From NCBI RefSeq assembly GCF_001027285.1, contig NZ_CP011509.1, positions 2,860,501 through 2,924,500 of the forward strand: 64,000 nucleotides of DNA. Direction: 5' to 3'. Within the stretch, counting starts at the first letter, position 1. Every line of letters starts with the position of its first letter. Below are positions 61,347 to 64,000 of the stretch, in pieces. Below the pieces are notes generated by a model. It did no database searches, was not told the DNA's origin, and saw nothing but the letters and a program-made list of their open reading frames with translations. Origin of the DNA: Archangium gephyra (lineage in GTDB: Bacteria; Myxococcota; Myxococcia; Myxococcales; Myxococcaceae). The position numbers were made by a program, and so were the translations under genes.

Positions 61347-62132
61347 TCAGATTGACGACGGAGAGAAGTCGGCCTTGGCCACCGGCTTCACGTCGTTGAA
61401 GGTGAAGCGCTCCAGGGGCCCTTGCGCGTCGTCGATCTCCATGACGACCGGCAGGGCCAGCAGCGGATCCATGCAGATGCGGGCGCGCGCCGCGTACAGG
61501 TGCTTGCCTCCGGCGGGCGCGGTGAAGGTGATGCAGTAGCGCCCCGAGGTGTCGAAGCCCTCGTCCTTCCGCGTGTAGCCGCCGAGCGGCTCCCCCTTCT
61601 TGAAGCTGTCCTCCAGCACGCCAATGATGGACGTGAAGGCGAAGTCCATGATGGGGTGGTTCGTGTCGCTCCGGGTGAGCTCGCTGTTCACGTCGATCCA
61701 CATCGGGCCGGCGAGGCCAAGCACGCCCGCCTCGCGAACCCGGAGCTCGTTCTTCTTCACCGTGGAGTCGTAGACCACCCGCCGTCCCTTGGCGGGTCCT
61801 TCCAGGATCTCCAGCCGCACCGCCCGGGGCGACTGCCGGACCGTCAGGTGGAGCGTCTGCGGCTTCATCTGCTTGCCGGAGACACGCTCGCTCTTCACCA
61901 CGCGCGACTCATAGGTGCCCATTTGCGCGGCGGCGGCCTTTCCGGCGTCCAGGAGCACCTCGACCGGCGTCGTGGCGAACAGCTCCACCAGCCGTTCGCG
62001 CGTGAGCGTCTTGAGCTCGGCGCGCCGTTGCTCCAGCGGGAGCCGGGCGAAGGCGGGAACCGGAGAGGACGCGGGCTCCGGCGTGGTCATCAGCAGGCCC
62101 GGCAGCAGGAGCGAGACAAGGAGGGGATTCAT
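61347..62132 (-). CDS. DUF1571 family exported protein
   Basis: 261 residues. Sec signal MNPLLVSLLLPGLLMTTPEPA. DUF1571 domain from about residue 65: YESRVVKSERVSGKQMKPQTL, RLEILEGPAKGRRVVYDS, DFAFTSIIGVLED, and PLLALPVVMEID near the end. Periplasmic or surface protein; the fold is a LolA-like open barrel in related families, which is a suggestion only. Divergent from the ADYC gene. Confidence 0.85.
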   Translation of the reverse strand: MNPLLVSLLLPGLLMTTPEPASSPVPAFARLPLEQRRAELKTLTRERLVELFATTPVEVLLDAGKAAAAQMGTYESRVVKSERVSGKQMKPQTLHLTVRQSPRAVRLEILEGPAKGRRVVYDSTVKKNELRVREAGVLGLAGPMWIDVNSELTRSDTNHPIMDFAFTSIIGVLEDSFKKGEPLGGYTRKDEGFDTSGRYCITFTAPAGGKHLYAARARICMDPLLALPVVMEIDDAQGPLERFTFNDVKPVAKADFSPSSI

Positions 62133-62329
62133 GGCGTCTTCATCTTACCCCCGCTCCTGGCGCCATCACGGTGCCAGGACACGCGGCGCTGTGGCATTCC
62201 GCCGCACACGCTCCCGAGTGCCAGAAGCAGCCCGCAGATTTCCTGCATGATTCTCCCGGTCACCGTCTCCCTTGGGAGGCGGGCCAGCGATTCGAGCCCA
62301 CCCATGTGAATGCCCAAGGAGAGAGGGTC

Positions 62330-63400
62330 ATGAACGCGATGAAGAAATATCTGTTCGCCTGGCTGTGTCTTCAGCTCCCCGTGCTGGCGCACGCCGAGCC
62401 CGCCAGGTCCGCGAGCGTGGCCGCCTCCGTGTCCAAGGCCGAGCGCCATGCGCGGCGCTGCCAGTCCCAGTCGCTCCACCGCACCGTCAAGCCGCAGGGG
62501 ACGATGCTGTGGGGGACCCGGCGGGACTGGGACACCGAGAAGGTGGCCAACGAGCGCAGCAGCGTGCTCGTCTCGGCCAGCCTCACGCCCCTGCTGCTGG
62601 CGGAGGGCCAGAGCAAGACCTTGAAGCTCGAGGGAGGGCATCTGGTGGCCCCCTCCGCGGACAAGGGCGTCGTCGGCACCGTGCTCCAGGGGACGTCGAG
62701 CGACGGCAAGCCGGTGGAGGTGGCCATCTGCGGCGCGGAGCCTTCCGCCGAGGATCCCGGAATGGTCTGGTACCGCATCGAGGCCTGGAACGCGGTGGCC
62801 CAGGAGTGGGAGAACCCCTGTGTCGCCCTGGCTCGCGTGCCGGATCCCCGCGCGCTCGCGGTTGGCGGCGTCTGGGACGAGAGCGGCGCCCACCATCCGG
62901 CCTCGGGCAGGTTCACCTTCGCCTGTGAGAATGGTGCCATCACCAAGTGCATCGGCTGGGGCTACAAGCCCTGGGCGAGCCGCGATGGGCACTCCCTGGC
63001 CAGCCTCCACCAGGCCTGTACGCGCATGGCCCGTGCGGACTATTGCGGCAACGGCCGCAGCCACACGCACGAGGACACTCCCCTCGACATCTATGATCAG
63101 CTCGGCGTGCTCACGCGGACGACCGAGTCCTCGGCGGGATGGGAGCTGTCGCGGGCGTCCTTCGAGGCGGCGTGGGCGGCCGATGGGGCCACCTGCCTGG
63201 CTCGGACGCGTGATGGCCGCGCGATGGAGACGATCCTCCAGGAGTGCCCCAACCGCTTCCAGACGGGCGCGGCGCTCGAGCTGGGCGAGGGAGACCGGTG
63301 CACGGTGCGGCGCAAGGACGTGAACCCCGCGGCGTCGCTGCTGCGCAACCATTCCTATGGGCCCTCGAAGGCGGCCGTCCCCCAGGAGAAGAACCTGTAG
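62330..63400 (+). CDS. ADYC-domain secreted protein
   Basis: 356 residues, ATG at 62330 with AAGGAGAG upstream. Sec signal MNAMKKYLFAWLCLQLPVLAHA. The domain is the myxobacterial ADYC type, with the name motif in ARADYCGNGRSHTHEDTPLDIYD, eight or more Cys (CENGAITKCIGWGYKPW, TCLARTRDG), and a C-terminal positively charged tail. Function unknown; the Cys suggest disulfides. Convergent with the sigma-like gene 6 bases beyond. Confidence 0.85.
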   Translation: MNAMKKYLFAWLCLQLPVLAHAEPARSASVAASVSKAERHARRCQSQSLHRTVKPQGTMLWGTRRDWDTEKVANERSSVLVSASLTPLLLAEGQSKTLKLEGGHLVAPSADKGVVGTVLQGTSSDGKPVEVAICGAEPSAEDPGMVWYRIEAWNAVAQEWENPCVALARVPDPRALAVGGVWDESGAHHPASGRFTFACENGAITKCIGWGYKPWASRDGHSLASLHQACTRMARADYCGNGRSHTHEDTPLDIYDQLGVLTRTTESSAGWELSRASFEAAWAADGATCLARTRDGRAMETILQECPNRFQTGAALELGEGDRCTVRRKDVNPAASLLRNHSYGPSKAAVPQEKNL

Positions 63401-63406
63401 GGCGCC

Positions 63407-64000
63407 TCAGGAGCGAGGGCCGCCGTCATCCCCCTTCGTCTCCTCGCTCAGCAACTGGCTCATGTCCATCCGGCTCTGGAGGATGGCGATGAAGCTCTTG
63501 AAGTCATGGTGGGAGAGGCCCAGCCGCTTCTCCAGACGGCGCTGCGTCTCCTCGTAGATGGTCTGCCGTGTCGTCTTCAACCAGCGGGAGATCGTCGATT
63601 GGTTGACGCGAAAGAGCGCGGCCAGCTCATACATCGACAGCTGATCGACGAAGTAGAGGCGCAGCAGGTGGCGATCGTCGGCCGAGAGCGTGGAGAAGGC
63701 CTCGCGCACGGCCTGGCGGAATTCGGTGTGGTGGCGCCGCTTGATGAGGTCCAGCTCCGTGTCGACTCCTGGCGCCGGCATGGCCTCGAGGGCCGCGTCC
63801 GGCTCCTCCTCGAGGGAGGGCTTCTCGCTGGCCTGCAGCCTGATGGAGACGCGCACGGCGGTGACACGTACCCAGCTCAGCAGTGCGCCTCGACCCGTGT
63901 ATTCCTCGATCCTGGGGCCACCTTCGGGCGTGTGGACCAGGAGCTTCACGCGCACCAGCTGGCACACGTCGTCGATCATCGCCTCGGGCTGCTTATGCCC
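63407..64000 (-). CDS. Sigma-factor-like protein with region 4 HTH (5' end outside window)
   Basis: Over 190 residues visible, frame open to the window edge, so the true start lies beyond (the ATG at 63979 is internal by my reading). The visible part has a helical N-terminal half (CQLVRVKLLVHTPEGG, RGALLSWVRVTAVRVS, as in myxobacterial sigma-70-like proteins). A sigma region 4 follows: LSADDRHLLRLYFVDQLSMYELAALFRVNQSTISRWLKTTRQTIYEETQ, a canonical helix-turn-helix. Probably an RNA polymerase sigma factor of the ECF-like, myxobacterial branch. C-terminal acidic tail ends TKGDDGGPRS. Confidence 0.8.
   Translation of the reverse strand, partial: GHKQPEAMIDDVCQLVRVKLLVHTPEGGPRIEEYTGRGALLSWVRVTAVRVSIRLQASEKPSLEEEPDAALEAMPAPGVDTELDLIKRRHHTEFRQAVREAFSTLSADDRHLLRLYFVDQLSMYELAALFRVNQSTISRWLKTTRQTIYEETQRRLEKRLGLSHHDFKSFIAILQSRMDMSQLLSEETKGDDGGPRS

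Overview
The window is high-GC DNA that reads as the chromosome of a myxobacterium, probably of the Cystobacter/Archangium/Myxococcus suborder. Family-level signs are a TIGR02265/DUF2378 protein, a translation factor IF-3 gene with an AUC start and a long Ala/Pro-rich tail as known in Myxococcus xanthus, a CarF-type plasmanylethanolamine desaturase, an ADYC-domain protein, many lipoproteins, eukaryote-like protein kinase, and NtrC-type two-component genes. Codon use is strongly GC3-biased everywhere except at 39.9-42.0 kb.

Layout. 1-6.6 kb: the end of a leucine-rich-repeat lipoprotein, a universal stress protein, an amino-acid-type ABC substrate-binding lipoprotein, small myxobacterial proteins, a methyltransferase and an SDR enzyme. 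6.8-13.1 kb: a complete, tightly overlapping SUF iron-sulfur operon (Rrf2 regulator, sufB, sufC, sufD, sufS, sufU, sufT) with an IscR-type operator. 13.2-19.0 kb: a lipoprotein, carF, an enoyl-CoA hydratase, a secreted PHB-depolymerase-like esterase, infC and a YkgJ-type protein. 19.0-29.7 kb: a very large TPR/DUF3857 lipoprotein, a Ser/Thr kinase, a RecQ-type helicase, and an SGNH/MBOAT O-acylation pair with a sensory gene between them. 29.8-36.1 kb: a TetR-controlled envelope operon (two LolC/E-like permeases, a LolA-like carrier, an outer-membrane barrel, an ATPase). 36.1-39.9 kb: a Lys/Ala-rich secreted protein, a coiled-coil lipoprotein, and a histidine kinase/NtrC regulator pair.

39.88-41.99 kb is the most striking region. 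It is an AT-richer two-gene island holding a ParA-type ATPase and a SIR2-type NADase-like protein that overlap by ATGA. It is flanked by two 365-bp copies of the 3' end of the NtrC-type regulator gene (19 differences, 17 of them silent). I read it as an acquired, probably defensive, module inserted at the end of that gene.

42.4-50.2 kb: YjbQ, an esterase, a cyclophilin lipoprotein, a 1054-residue LCAT-like lipase fused to a CHAT caspase-like protease, and a lipase plus JAMM-lipoprotein set. 50.3-56.1 kb: an unusual polyamine-type operon (SpeD, a DUF4178 zinc-ribbon membrane protein, a 49-residue lipoprotein, DUF350, membrane-fused spermidine synthase, Tat lipoprotein amine oxidase). 56.1-64.0 kb: paired PH-domain membrane proteins, an AAC(3)-type acetyltransferase, ABA4-like and 7-TM membrane proteins, a GST-like protein, DUF2277, DUF1571, ADYC, and the end of a sigma-factor-like gene.

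Five copies of a CCCTCTCCC-n3-GGGAGAGGG hairpin with a GGGTGAGGGT tail are scattered between genes and look like a REP-type family. No rRNA, tRNA, CRISPR array, transposase or integrase was recognised. No stretch over 300 bases lacks a gene.
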